Origin: Pseudomonas helleri
GTDB taxonomy: Bacteria > Pseudomonadota > Gammaproteobacteria > Pseudomonadales > Pseudomonadaceae
Direction: 5' to 3'
Length of the DNA stretch: 64,000 nucleotides
Assembly (NCBI RefSeq): GCF_001043025.1
Contig: NZ_JYLD01000005.1
Span: 310,001 to 374,000, forward strand
Shown here: one piece after another, positions 10,957-19,780 of the stretch
Position numbering within the stretch: position 1 is the stretch's first letter
Layout: each line of letters opens with the position of its first letter
The notes under the pieces: generated by a model
The model's input: the letters and a program-made list of their open reading frames with translations, nothing else
Database searches by the model: none
What the model was told of the DNA's origin: nothing
Translations under genes and position numbers: made by a program

Positions 10957-11988
10957 ATGTCCCAGCCCGTCACCGCCACATCGGCCACCGAGTCGCTTTC
11001 TCTGAGCGAACTGACCGCTTTGCTGCAACAGATTTTTGAGCGTCATGGCACCTCCCGCGCTGTGGCGCAGGTACTGGCCGACAACTGTGCCCGGGCTCAG
11101 CGCGACGGTTCTTATAGCCACGGGGTGTTCCGCATTCCGGGGTATCTGGCGTCGCTGGCGAGCAACTGGGTCGATGGCCAGGCCGTCCCCAAGGTTGAAG
11201 ACGTGGCCTCCGGTTTTATCCGCGTGGACGCCGCCAATGGCTTTGCGCAACCGGCCTTGGCGGCGGCCCGCGAGCTGCTGGTTGAAAAGGCCCGCAGCGC
11301 CGGGATTGCCGTGCTGGCGATTCGCAACTCCCACCACTTCGCGGCGTTGTGGCCCGATGTTGAGCCGTTTGCCGAAGAAGGCCTGGTGGCCTTAAGCGTG
11401 GTCAACAGCATGACCTGCGTAGTGCCGCACGGTGCGCAAAAACCCTTGTTTGGCACCAACCCGATCGCCTTCGCGGCACCCCGTGAAGGCGCCAGCCCTA
11501 TCGTTTTCGACCTGGCCACCAGCGCCATTGCCCATGGCGACGTACAAATCGCTGCGCGCAAAGGTCACCTGTTGCCAGCGGGCATGGGCGTCGACAAACA
11601 GGGCGAGCCGACCGAAGACCCGAAAGCCATTCTCGACGGCGGCGCCTTGCTGCCGTTTGGTGGCCACAAAGGCTCGGCACTGTCGATGATGGTGGAGCTG
11701 CTGGCGGCGGCGTTGACGGGTGGCAACTTCTCGTTTGAATTCGACTGGAAAAAACACCCGGGCGCGCAAACCCCTTGGACCGGCCAGTTGCTGATCGTGA
11801 TTGACCCGAGCAAATCCGGTGGTAACAGCTTCGCCCAGCGCAGCGCCGAACTGGTAAGGCAGATGCACGCCGTGGGCCTTGAGCGCATGCCGGGCGACCG
11901 ACGCTTTATCGAACGTGCCAAATCCCTGGAAGCCGGCATTCCGTTGGGCGTAGAAGAATTGGCCAAACTGCGCGCATTGGCTGAATAA
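10957..11988 (+). CDS. dpkA: Delta1-piperideine-2-carboxylate / Delta1-pyrroline-2-carboxylate reductase
   Basis: A 343-residue member of the Ldh_2 (malate/L-lactate dehydrogenase-like) family. Segments such as NCARAQRDGSYSHGVFRIPG, SHHFAALWPDVEPFAEEGL and GGALLPFGGHKGSALSMMVE closely follow the Pseudomonas DpkA protein as I remember it. DpkA uses NADPH to reduce Delta1-piperideine-2-carboxylate to L-pipecolate and Delta1-pyrroline-2-carboxylate to L-proline. It is divergent from an operon with an amino acid importer and a DadA-like dehydrogenase. This suggests a complete import-oxidise-reduce path for D-lysine, D-proline or a related amino acid. A Shine-Dalgarno-like GGAG lies upstream of the ATG. 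Confidence 0.87.
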   Translation: MSQPVTATSATESLSLSELTALLQQIFERHGTSRAVAQVLADNCARAQRDGSYSHGVFRIPGYLASLASNWVDGQAVPKVEDVASGFIRVDAANGFAQPALAAARELLVEKARSAGIAVLAIRNSHHFAALWPDVEPFAEEGLVALSVVNSMTCVVPHGAQKPLFGTNPIAFAAPREGASPIVFDLATSAIAHGDVQIAARKGHLLPAGMGVDKQGEPTEDPKAILDGGALLPFGGHKGSALSMMVELLAAALTGGNFSFEFDWKKHPGAQTPWTGQLLIVIDPSKSGGNSFAQRSAELVRQMHAVGLERMPGDRRFIERAKSLEAGIPLGVEELAKLRALAE

Positions 11989-12005
11989 CCCGATGCATTA
12001 AAACC

Positions 12006-12090
12006 GTGGGAGCGGGCTTGCTCGCGATGGGATCGACTGGGTTTATCAGACTAACCGAGTCGCCCCAATCGCGAGCAAGCCCGCTCCCAC
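12006..12090. repeat. REPIN-like inverted pair between dpkA and the AraC gene
   Basis: The gtgggagcgggcttgctcgc arm at 12006-12028 and its reverse complement at 12068-12090 form a long stem. It is followed by agggttttta, and it lies between convergent genes 17 bases after dpkA and seven bases before the AraC stop. It could serve as a bidirectional terminator. Confidence 0.85.
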
Positions 12091-12097
12091 AGGGTTT

Positions 12098-13132
12098 TTA
12101 CAGGGTCATGAACTTTCGGATCAAATTCGGCGTGCACCCGGTCCAGCGTTTCAACGCCCGGCGGAAGTTGGCCGGGTCGTTGAAGTTCAGGTATTCGGCC
12201 ACCGCCTCGTTGCTGAACCCCTTGATCTGATACAGGTACAGCGCCACGTGTTTGCGCGCCTGGTCTTGTTGGGCCTGAAAGTGTGTGCCGTGTTTGTTCA
12301 GTTTGCGCTTGAGGGTGGCCTGGCTCATCGCAAAATGCTGGGCCACTTCTTCAAGGCCAGGGGCGCGTTGCGCCTGATCGCGCAAGTGCACATACAACCG
12401 GTCAAGCAGGCTTGCGCTGAAGCCAAGCTCGTGCAATTGGCTTTGTGCTTGCTGGTGCGCGACTTGCCGGGCAATCGCCGAGGCGTTTGGCCAAGGCCGT
12501 GTCAGATACTCGCGGGGCAGGCGCATCAGGTCGAGTTGGCCCCCGAACTGGGTGTTTTCGCCCAAGTGCACCCAGTACTGCTCCACGTAGCGCGGCTCGG
12601 GGTAGCTGAAGCTGCATTCCCACGGCAAACGCTCGCCGCTGAGCCATTGGCTCATGGATTTCAAGGCGGTCATGCTGGCTTCCTGGACAAAGCGTAATTG
12701 CTCTTGGGCGCCGCAACTGTCGAGCCAATACACATACGCGTAGCGCTCATCCAGCAACAGCCGTGGCGTCAACAAGGGGCTGAGCAGCGCCCGGTGGTGA
12801 ATGACGGTTTCCAGCGCCTGATGCAGGTTTTGCGCCTGTTGCAGGGCATGGCTGGCCGGGCCGTAGTGGCCCGGCAACAAGCGTTGACCGAACAGAAAAC
12901 TGCTGTCATCGGCCCCCAGCAAGCGCTGGGCGTTAGCGATCAGGCCGAAGAACTGTTGCGGGCTCAGGCGCGTATTGCCGCCGACGATGTCGTCATAGAA
13001 CAAGCCGGTGCCGCGCAGCAGCCGATGGCTGTCGATGTCGCGGGACAACGCCAGGTCAATCAGGGTCGCGGGTTGGTAGTGCCCGGGTATAAAGCGCGTG
13101 TCGGCTTCATACCAGCGGCTGTCGAGGCTCAT
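12098..13132 (-). CDS. AraC-family transcriptional regulator (arabinose-binding-like N-terminal domain)
   Basis: A 344-residue regulator. The N-terminal Arabinose_bd-type domain covers about residues 20-210. A C-terminal AraC/XylS double HTH spans 240-340, including LEEVAQHFAMSQATLKRKL and the second-helix signature FSNEAVAEYLNFNDPANF with FRRALKRWTG. Regulators of this layout (OruR-like) often respond to amino acids or lipids; the ligand here is unknown. Its ATG overlaps the stop of the GGDEF gene (ATGA), so the two are translated together, an unusual pairing of a local regulator with a membrane GGDEF protein. Confidence 0.9.
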   Translation of the reverse strand: MSLDSRWYEADTRFIPGHYQPATLIDLALSRDIDSHRLLRGTGLFYDDIVGGNTRLSPQQFFGLIANAQRLLGADDSSFLFGQRLLPGHYGPASHALQQAQNLHQALETVIHHRALLSPLLTPRLLLDERYAYVYWLDSCGAQEQLRFVQEASMTALKSMSQWLSGERLPWECSFSYPEPRYVEQYWVHLGENTQFGGQLDLMRLPREYLTRPWPNASAIARQVAHQQAQSQLHELGFSASLLDRLYVHLRDQAQRAPGLEEVAQHFAMSQATLKRKLNKHGTHFQAQQDQARKHVALYLYQIKGFSNEAVAEYLNFNDPANFRRALKRWTGCTPNLIRKFMTL

Positions 13133-14049
13133 GCCCGTTTGCTCCGTACCGGTTTGGCCCGCGCCAGAGCGAGGTTCAAGCGTTTGAGCAATTCATCGGG
13201 GGCTTCGTTGAAGGCCATGACCACCGCCGTGCTGGCCGACAAATAGACCCGCTCGCCATGCTGACGGGTTTTGTGCGCAAGGCTCTGCACGGCCTGTTGC
13301 AGCTCCAGAGCCAGTAACCGGGCCTGGCTTTCGCCGGTGTTTGGCAGCAGCACCACAAAGCGGTCCCCGGCCAAGCGGCAGAGCAGGTCGTGGCGGCGCA
13401 GATTGAGAAGCAACAGCTGACTCAAAGCTTGCAGCACCGCGTCGCCTTCCGCGTGGCCATAGTGCTGATTGAGCGAGGCGAAATCGTCGATATCCAGTGC
13501 CAGCAATGACAGCGGTTGTTGCTGCTCAAGGCTCTGCGCCATGCAGTCGCTGACCTGACGCTTGAGGTAATCGGCACCGCCCAGCGGGGTGAGTTTGTCG
13601 AACAGGCGATGCTCGCGGAATATGCGTTCGCGCTTTTCCATCTGCTGGTTGATGGCTTGCTGTTCGCGGTGCCAGTGGTACAGGCCGAGGGTCAGCAGAA
13701 CCATCCCGACCGGCATCGGCCCGGATTCGAGCCAGTGGTTCCAGCCCAGGTGTTTGGGCAGGCGGATAAATTCGTCGAGAACGTCCATCCACCAGGAAAA
13801 GAAGATGCAGCACAGGCCAATCGACAGGTAATTGGTGACCCGTCCTGTGGGGCGGCTTTTAAGTACCAGCACCAGCCACAGCAGCACAAAAAGCGCGGTG
13901 CCGCCTTCGCCGATGATGTCCAGCCACTGCCATTCGTGAAAGGCCTTGGGCGTACCGAACGCCAAGTTCAGCAGCACGCCGATATTGGCGGCCAGAACCA
14001 GCAACCCGAGTTTCCAGCGATGGTGCTTAAGGATGTTGAGCCAAGTCAT
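13129..14049 (-). CDS. Membrane GGDEF-domain protein with degenerate active site
   Basis: About 306 residues from the ATG at 14049; a TTG at 14064 would add five codons, and neither has a strong Shine-Dalgarno. The first 125 residues hold four or so membrane spans, and the GGDEF domain follows at about 150-300. The normal GG(D/E)EF signature is replaced by AGDRF in RLAGDRFVVLL, which loses the acidic residue needed for metal binding. Catalysis of c-di-GMP synthesis is therefore doubtful. It could bind GTP or c-di-GMP as a sensor, or act by protein contact. It is translationally coupled to the downstream AraC regulator. Confidence 0.82.
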   Translation of the reverse strand: MTWLNILKHHRWKLGLLVLAANIGVLLNLAFGTPKAFHEWQWLDIIGEGGTALFVLLWLVLVLKSRPTGRVTNYLSIGLCCIFFSWWMDVLDEFIRLPKHLGWNHWLESGPMPVGMVLLTLGLYHWHREQQAINQQMEKRERIFREHRLFDKLTPLGGADYLKRQVSDCMAQSLEQQQPLSLLALDIDDFASLNQHYGHAEGDAVLQALSQLLLLNLRRHDLLCRLAGDRFVVLLPNTGESQARLLALELQQAVQSLAHKTRQHGERVYLSASTAVVMAFNEAPDELLKRLNLALARAKPVRSKRA

Positions 14050-14168
14050 GACGGGTCTACCCAAACGTAATGCAGGCCAGCAGAACAGAGCTCTGTGACA
14101 GTGATGTTACGAGGTGTGAGGGTCGAATCAGCTCAAGGGTCCTGCCAAAAATCGTTGATATGAAGTGT

Positions 14169-14234
14169 GTAGGAGCGAGCTTGTCTCGCGATCTTTTGAT
14201 GGTTTAAAAGCTCGCGAGGCAAGCTCGCTCCTAC
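14169..14234. repeat. REPIN-like inverted pair
   Basis: The gtaggagcgagcttgtctcg arm at 14169-14192 faces ctcgcgaggcaagctcgctc at 14211-14234, separated by a short loop containing atcttttgat. It is the same subtype as the copy at 22736-22802. Confidence 0.85.
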
Positions 14235-14322
14235 AGGGTCTTGGGCTGAAAAAGGTCAAATCAGCTCATCCGGCGCAGATTACCCCCCTAAAAGCCTCTA
14301 TTTCCGGGGTGTGTGCTGAGCA

Positions 14323-14356
14323 CTGTCACGGCACTGTCATTGAGCACCCCTAGCGT
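14323..14356 (+). promoter_or_regulatory. Pho box and candidate PhoB-dependent promoter
   Basis: CTGTCAC-GGCA-CTGTCAT (14323-14340) matches the PhoB binding unit of two CTGTCAY heptamers separated by four bases. About 10 bases further, TAGCGT (14351-14356) is a possible -10. The box lies 76 bases before the receptor ATG, the usual position for a PhoB-activated promoter that lacks a good -35. Confidence 0.8.
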
Positions 14357-14416
14357 TCGCTCCCAAGTTGTCGGGCCATTTGCCTGGCCTTAAGCGCGAA
14401 TTGGGGGAGAGCAAAC

Positions 14417-16951
14417 ATGTACAAGGGTCGCAGCAAGACGCAATGGGTCGGCTTTACGTTCAGTGCACTGGCCATGGCCATTGCCAGCGAACGCTTGAGC
14501 GCCGCTGAAGCTTCGGTCGCCGGTGCCACTGAACACGTTGAGGTGGTCGGGCAGGCCGTGAGCCTGGACAAGGCGCTCAAGCAGCAACGCAATTCGGACA
14601 CCATCCAAAGCGTGGTGCACGCCGATGGCGTCGCGCAGTTGCCGGACGCTAACGTTGCCGAAGCCGTACAGCGCCTGCCGGGCATCAGCATCGAGCGCGA
14701 TCAGGGCGAAGGCCGCTTCGTCAGCGTGCGTGGCCTGGGCCCGGACCTGAACAGCGTGACCATCAACGGCACGCTGGTGCCGTCCCCTGAAAGCAAGCGC
14801 CGCGCCGTTGCTCTGGACGTGCTGCCCTCTGAGCTGGTGCAGTCGCTGTCGGTGATCAAAACCCTGACCCCGGACATGGACGCCAACTCGCTGGGCGGCA
14901 CGGTCGACGTCGAAAGCTTGTCGGCCTTTGACCACGACGGCCTGTTCTACACCGCCACCACCCAGGCCGGATACAACAAGAACACCCACCAGACCAGCCC
15001 CAAAGTGTCGGGCGCCATCAGTGATCGCTTCAGCCTCGGCGACGGCATCGACAACTTCGGTGTGGCGGCAGCCCTGAGCTGGAACAAGCGCGATTTTGGT
15101 TCGGACAACGTCGAAACAGCCGGTGCCTGGGACTTTACCGACGGCGCCAAGCTCAACAGCTTCGAACAACGGGTATACGACATCAGTCGCGAGCGCTCCG
15201 GGGGCGGTCTGAACTTCGACTACAAGCCCGACGACGACACCAAACTCTACTTGCGCACGCTGTACAGCCGCTTCAAAGACAGCGAAATCCGCAATTCGGA
15301 CTCGATTGAATACGCCAACCCGCAAGCCGAAGGCGAATTGGGCAAGGCCAAAGCCAAGCGCAAACTCAAGCAGCGCGACGAGACTCAGGAAATCCAGTCT
15401 TACGTGTTCGGCGGCGAGCGCAGCATGGGCCTGTGGACCCTGAGCGGGCAGGCCGGTTACAGCGAGTCCAGCGAAGACAGCCCGGCGGGCATTGCCGGGG
15501 CGACTTTCAAAAGCATTTCAAGCTTCCCCGACAGCGGCTGGTACGACTCGGAAAAGCCCCGGCCGATCATCGGCGCGGGTTTTTATGACCCGGCCAACTT
15601 CATCCTCGACAAAGTCGACGTGAAGAAAGAAATCACCAAAGACAAAGAAAAGAACATCCGCCTCGACCTGGCGCGCGATTACGACGTGGACGGCTACGCC
15701 TCGCAGTTCAAGTTCGGCGGCAAAGTCAGCCGTCGCAGCAAAGACAACGACACCGAAGCCTGGACCTACAAAAACTTCTCTAAGTTGGGCTTCAGCGATG
15801 ACCAGTTGAACCTCGATCGCTTCAGCAAGGGCGAGCTGGATTACTCCCTCGGCCGTTATGGGCCGGGCATCAGCGCAGGGGCGATCAAAGACCTGATCGG
15901 CGGGCTGAACCGCGACAAGTTCTACGATGAGCAAGGGTCGCGGGTGAATGACTTCACCATGCACGAAGACATCAACTCGGCGTACCTGATGAACACCGTA
16001 GACATCGACGACTGGCGCTTTATCGCCGGCCTGCGCTACGAAGGCACCGAGTTCGACGCCAAGGGCACGGGCATCCGCAACGGCGTGTATGAAGCCCAGA
16101 ACACCAAGCGCGACTACCACCACTGGTTGCCGGGCCTGCATGCGCGTTACCAGTTGGCGAAAAACACCCAGGTGCGTGCCGCCTGGACCAACGCGGTGGT
16201 GCGCCCGACCTTCGGCCAACTGGCGCCGGGCTTTGTGATCGAGGATGACAAGGCTGAATTCGGCAACCCGAACCTCAAACCGCTGGAGTCGAGCAACTTC
16301 GACCTGGGCATTGAGCACTTCATGGGGCAGGCCGGTACGGTGTCGGCGTTCCTGTTTTACAAAGACATTAAAAACTTCGTCTACAACAATGACCTTGCCG
16401 GTACGGGCGCGTGGCGCGACTTCACCGAGGCGCATTCCTATGCCAACGGCGACAACGCCAAGCTGTACGGCCTGGAACTGGCCTACTCGCAGAAATTCGA
16501 CTGGTTGCCTGCGCCCTGGAACGGCGTGATTGTGGGGGCGAACACCACCTTCAGCCGCTCCAACGCCAGCATTAAAGGCTACGACGCCGCATCCGGGCAA
16601 ACCCTCAAGCGCGACATCGACTTGCCGAGCCAGTCCAACACCGTCGGCAACCTGATGCTCGGCTGGGAAGACGACAAGCTCAGCGTGCGCCTGTCTGCCA
16701 ACTACAAATCGGCCTACCTCTATGAGCTGGCCGGGGTCAACGACAAAGCCCACGACACCCATGTGGCTGCGCAGACCTTTGTGGACTTCAGCGCGCGTTA
16801 CTCGCTGACCAAAAACCTGCAAGTGAGCTTTGACGCGCAGAACCTGACCGACCAGCCGTACTTCGTGTACAGCGGCAACAGCCGCTACAACAACCAGTAC
16901 GAAGAGTACGGTCCAACCTACTCTGTAGGCCTGACCTTCACCCATTTCTAA
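14417..16951 (+). CDS. TonB-dependent outer-membrane receptor linked to phytase
   Basis: An 844-residue TonB-dependent receptor. A signal sequence (about residues 1-30) is followed by a TonB-box-like EHVEVVGQ, the plug domain at about 50-160 with SVRGLGPDLNSVTINGTLVPSP, and a 22-strand barrel ending in a terminal Phe (VGLTFTHF). There is no N-terminal signalling (STN) extension, so regulation through an anti-sigma factor is not expected. A Pho box precedes it, and the next genes are a secreted phytase and ExbB-ExbD-TonB. It may import inositol phosphates, another phytate breakdown product or a metal complex. The ligand is inferred only from context. Confidence 0.9.
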   Translation: MYKGRSKTQWVGFTFSALAMAIASERLSAAEASVAGATEHVEVVGQAVSLDKALKQQRNSDTIQSVVHADGVAQLPDANVAEAVQRLPGISIERDQGEGRFVSVRGLGPDLNSVTINGTLVPSPESKRRAVALDVLPSELVQSLSVIKTLTPDMDANSLGGTVDVESLSAFDHDGLFYTATTQAGYNKNTHQTSPKVSGAISDRFSLGDGIDNFGVAAALSWNKRDFGSDNVETAGAWDFTDGAKLNSFEQRVYDISRERSGGGLNFDYKPDDDTKLYLRTLYSRFKDSEIRNSDSIEYANPQAEGELGKAKAKRKLKQRDETQEIQSYVFGGERSMGLWTLSGQAGYSESSEDSPAGIAGATFKSISSFPDSGWYDSEKPRPIIGAGFYDPANFILDKVDVKKEITKDKEKNIRLDLARDYDVDGYASQFKFGGKVSRRSKDNDTEAWTYKNFSKLGFSDDQLNLDRFSKGELDYSLGRYGPGISAGAIKDLIGGLNRDKFYDEQGSRVNDFTMHEDINSAYLMNTVDIDDWRFIAGLRYEGTEFDAKGTGIRNGVYEAQNTKRDYHHWLPGLHARYQLAKNTQVRAAWTNAVVRPTFGQLAPGFVIEDDKAEFGNPNLKPLESSNFDLGIEHFMGQAGTVSAFLFYKDIKNFVYNNDLAGTGAWRDFTEAHSYANGDNAKLYGLELAYSQKFDWLPAPWNGVIVGANTTFSRSNASIKGYDAASGQTLKRDIDLPSQSNTVGNLMLGWEDDKLSVRLSANYKSAYLYELAGVNDKAHDTHVAAQTFVDFSARYSLTKNLQVSFDAQNLTDQPYFVYSGNSRYNNQYEEYGPTYSVGLTFTHF

Positions 16952-16966
16952 AGCATTGGACGTTTT

Positions 16967-17070
16967 CTGTAGCCGCTGCCGAAGGCTGCGATAAGGGCCG
17001 CAGGACCTTCGCCTTCGAGCAAGAGCGGGGTCGCTGCGCAACCCATCGCAGCCTGCGGCAGCGGCTACAG
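16967..17070. repeat. Inverted repeat, ctgtagccgctgc family
   Basis: The left arm ctgtagccgctgccgaaggc faces gcctgcggcagcggctacag at the right end, with partly paired ccgcagg/gcgcaacc sequence between. This is a third palindrome family, distinct from the gtgggagcg REPs. It lies between the receptor and phytase genes and could reduce read-through or stabilise the upstream mRNA. Confidence 0.75.
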
Positions 17071-17096
17071 ATACGGCTTCAACGGACGGTATATCC

Positions 17097-19004
17097 ATGT
17101 TTCTTTTGTTCAAACACCCACCGCGGCTTTTACCTTTGCTGGTGTGCCTGGCCGCAGGCGGCGCACAGGCGGCACCAATCAGCGCGCCAGCCCTGCAACC
17201 CTGGGGCACGGGCAAAGCCCAGGCGCTGAGTTACCTGCCCACAGGCGATGATCGCCTGGCCGTGAGCAAGCGCGACGGTCTGCGGCTGCTCGATGCGCAA
17301 GGCAAAACCCTGAGCCAGATCGCCGGTTCGTTCGCCGGGCTGGACAGCCGCCCCCTGGGCGACAACGTGCTGGTGGCCAGCCAGGACAAGGCCAAGCAGC
17401 AAGTCGCGTTGTTCAGCCTGGACCCGAAAACCCGCGAGTGGCAGACACCGACGTACCTGCCCAAACGCGACTACGCGGTAAATGGCGTGTGCCTGTACCG
17501 CGATCAGGCGAGCAATCTGTACCTGTTTACCGTGGGTGAAGAGGGCAAGGGTGAGCAATGGCTGGTGGCGGCGGACAGCAAACAACTGGCCGCACCCTTG
17601 TTGGTGCGCAGCCTGCCAATGCCGCCGCAAGCCAAGTTCTGCCAGGTGGAGGATGCGGCGCAGCAACTGTTCGTCAACGAAGAGAACGTCGGCTGGTGGG
17701 CTTACCCGGCCCATGCCGAGTCTGACGTTGAGCGCTTGCCGGTGGCCATCGTCGAGCCCTTCGGCAACGTCAAAAAGGCCGCCGGGGCCATGGCGGTGGT
17801 GCCCGGTGGCCTGCTCGGGCTGGACCCCGAAGCCGCGCAATTGAACCTCTATCAACAGCAAGGCAAGCGCTGGTCGCCGGTGGCCAGCCTGGCACTTGAC
17901 GGTGTGACCGAGCCTGAGCATCTGGCCCTGCGTGAAACCGCCAAAGGGCTGGATGTACTGGTGCAGGACGGCGCGACCAATCGTCTGTTCCAAGGCTCGC
18001 TCAACTGGAAAGCCACACCGGTGGCTCTGCCGCCCGTGCTGTCGGTGGTCAAGCCGGTGGTGCAGACCGACGTGGTGATGAGCCAGGGCGATGCCGCCGA
18101 CGACCCGGCGATTTGGGTCAACCCCAAAAATCCGGCGCAGAGCCGCGTGCTGGGCACCAACAAACAGCAAGGGCTTGAGGTGTACGACTTGCAAGGCAAG
18201 CGCGTGCAGCACTTGCCGGTAGGACGTCTGAACAACGTCGATGTGCGTCCGGGGTTCACCTTGGGTTCGCGCACCGTTGACCTGGCGGTCGCCACTAATC
18301 GTGATCACAACAGCTTGAATGTGTTCAGCATTGATCGTGAGTCTGGCGAGTTGAAAGCCGTGGGCGAGATCGCCACGCCGGTCAAAGACATCTACGGGCT
18401 GTGCCTGTTCAAGGCGCCGTCGGGCGAGATCTACAGCTTCGCCAACGACAAGGACGGGACCTTTGTGCAGCACCGTCTGTTTGCCAAGGGTGACCAGGTG
18501 CAAGGCGAGCTGGTACGCCAGTTCAAGGTGCCGACCCAGCCTGAAGGTTGTGTCGCCGACGACCAGCGCCAACGCCTGTTTTTGGGCGAAGAGGATGTGG
18601 CGGTGTGGGCCGTGGATGCGCGCCCGGATCAGCCCGCCACGTTGACCAGTGTGATCAAGGTCGGTGAGCAGGTGCATGACGACATCGAAGGGCTGGCGCT
18701 GTACCAGACAGAAAAAGACAAGTACCTGGTGATTTCAAGCCAGGGCAATGACAGCTACGTGGTGGTCGATGCCGAGCCGCCGTTTGCCCTGCGCGGTGCC
18801 TTCCGGGTAGGCGTGAACGCCGAAGCCGGGATTGACGGCACCTCCGAAACCGATGGCCTCGACGTGACCTCAGCCAACCTCGGCGGGCCTTGGAGTAAAG
18901 GCATGCTGGTGGTGCAGGACGGCCGCAAGCGCATGCCCGAGCAGGCCCAGAACTTCAAGTACATCCCATGGAGCGACGTGGCCAAGGCTCTGCGCCTGCC
19001 ATAA
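17097..19004 (+). CDS. Secreted beta-propeller phytase (dual-domain 3-phytase)
   Basis: A 635-residue protein with a signal peptide (LLPLLVCLAAGGAQAA). The C-terminal half, from about residue 320, shows beta-propeller phytase signatures: AADDPAIWVNPKNP, GTNKQQGLEVYDLQGK, RDHNSLNVF, DIEGLALY and DGTSETDGLDV, which supply Ca2+ and phosphate ligands. The N-terminal half (about 25-310) is a diverged, probably incomplete propeller repeat, as in known dual-domain enzymes, where it helps substrate binding. It removes phosphate from phytate in the periplasm or outside the cell. It is 145 bases after the receptor, with a palindromic repeat between, and 51 bases before exbB, consistent with one Pho-controlled unit. 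Confidence 0.9.
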   Translation: MFLLFKHPPRLLPLLVCLAAGGAQAAPISAPALQPWGTGKAQALSYLPTGDDRLAVSKRDGLRLLDAQGKTLSQIAGSFAGLDSRPLGDNVLVASQDKAKQQVALFSLDPKTREWQTPTYLPKRDYAVNGVCLYRDQASNLYLFTVGEEGKGEQWLVAADSKQLAAPLLVRSLPMPPQAKFCQVEDAAQQLFVNEENVGWWAYPAHAESDVERLPVAIVEPFGNVKKAAGAMAVVPGGLLGLDPEAAQLNLYQQQGKRWSPVASLALDGVTEPEHLALRETAKGLDVLVQDGATNRLFQGSLNWKATPVALPPVLSVVKPVVQTDVVMSQGDAADDPAIWVNPKNPAQSRVLGTNKQQGLEVYDLQGKRVQHLPVGRLNNVDVRPGFTLGSRTVDLAVATNRDHNSLNVFSIDRESGELKAVGEIATPVKDIYGLCLFKAPSGEIYSFANDKDGTFVQHRLFAKGDQVQGELVRQFKVPTQPEGCVADDQRQRLFLGEEDVAVWAVDARPDQPATLTSVIKVGEQVHDDIEGLALYQTEKDKYLVISSQGNDSYVVVDAEPPFALRGAFRVGVNAEAGIDGTSETDGLDVTSANLGGPWSKGMLVVQDGRKRMPEQAQNFKYIPWSDVAKALRLP

Positions 19005-19055
19005 CCCGGTCACACGGGGGGTGTATTTAAATCAACAGTCATCAGGAGTTACAAC

Positions 19056-19766
19056 ATGCAAGCAACCATGGAACACATGACCATTTGGGGTCTGATCAAC
19101 GATGCCAGCCTGCTGGTGAAAGGCGTGATGTTGATACTGCTCGCCGCTTCGGTACTGAGCTGGTTCTTGATTGTGCGTCGTAGCGCCATCCTGCGCCGCA
19201 GCGAGCGCGACATTGAAAGCTTTACCCAGCGCTTGCGGGCGCCGGGTGACCTGGGCGCGCTGTACCGTGAAAGCCGCGACGCCAGCAACCCGGATGCCGG
19301 TGCCGAGCAGGTGTTTGTCGCGGCCTACAGCGAATACGCGCAGCTTCGCCAGCAGCCGGGCATTGATGCTGACGGGCTGATGCAAGGCATCGAACGCTCG
19401 CTGTATGTAGCCATTACCGAGCAGGAAATCCGCCTCGAAAAAGGCCTGCAATTTCTGGCCACCGTTGGCTCGGTCAGCCCGTATATCGGTCTGTTCGGCA
19501 CCGTGTGGGGGATCATGAACTCCTTTATCGGTTTGTCCCAGGTGCAACAGGCCACGTTGTCGACTGTGGCACCGGGCATTGCCGAAGCCTTGATCGCCAC
19601 CGCGATTGGCTTGTTTGCCGCGATCCCGGCGGTCATCGCCTACAACCGTTTCTCGTCCCGTGGGCAAACCCTGCTGACCCGCTATTACAGCTTGGGCAAT
19701 GAACTGCAAATGCGCTTGTACCGTGGCTTTCATGCGGGTTCACGGAACATGGCCGCTGCCGCTTAA
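19056..19766 (+). CDS. exbB: ExbB/TolQ/MotA-family proton channel protein
   Basis: A 236-residue inner-membrane protein of the ExbB/TolQ family. One span lies at about residues 20-45, and a pair of spans in the C-terminal third includes the conserved GTVWGIMNSFIGL and AEALIATAIGLFAAIPAVIAYN. It builds the proton-driven motor that energises TonB. AGGAG seven bases before the ATG supports the start. TolQ is the alternative family member, but pairing with TonB downstream and a receptor upstream favours ExbB. This looks like a private motor for the phytase-linked receptor. Confidence 0.9.
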   Translation: MQATMEHMTIWGLINDASLLVKGVMLILLAASVLSWFLIVRRSAILRRSERDIESFTQRLRAPGDLGALYRESRDASNPDAGAEQVFVAAYSEYAQLRQQPGIDADGLMQGIERSLYVAITEQEIRLEKGLQFLATVGSVSPYIGLFGTVWGIMNSFIGLSQVQQATLSTVAPGIAEALIATAIGLFAAIPAVIAYNRFSSRGQTLLTRYYSLGNELQMRLYRGFHAGSRNMAAAA

Positions 19767-19780
19767 CAGGGAGTTTGAAG

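Larger units (their letters stand above)
14050..14416. other. Regulatory gap upstream of the phytase-linked receptor
   Basis: This 367-base stretch has no gene. It holds a REPIN-like pair at 14169-14234 and the Pho box at 14323-14340 described separately. Nothing else coding-like was seen. Confidence 0.7.

Noticed and set aside
15518..17215. 565-codon minus-strand frame opposite the TonB-dependent receptor
   Set aside because: The receptor on the plus strand is a clear family member; the antisense product is composition-driven.
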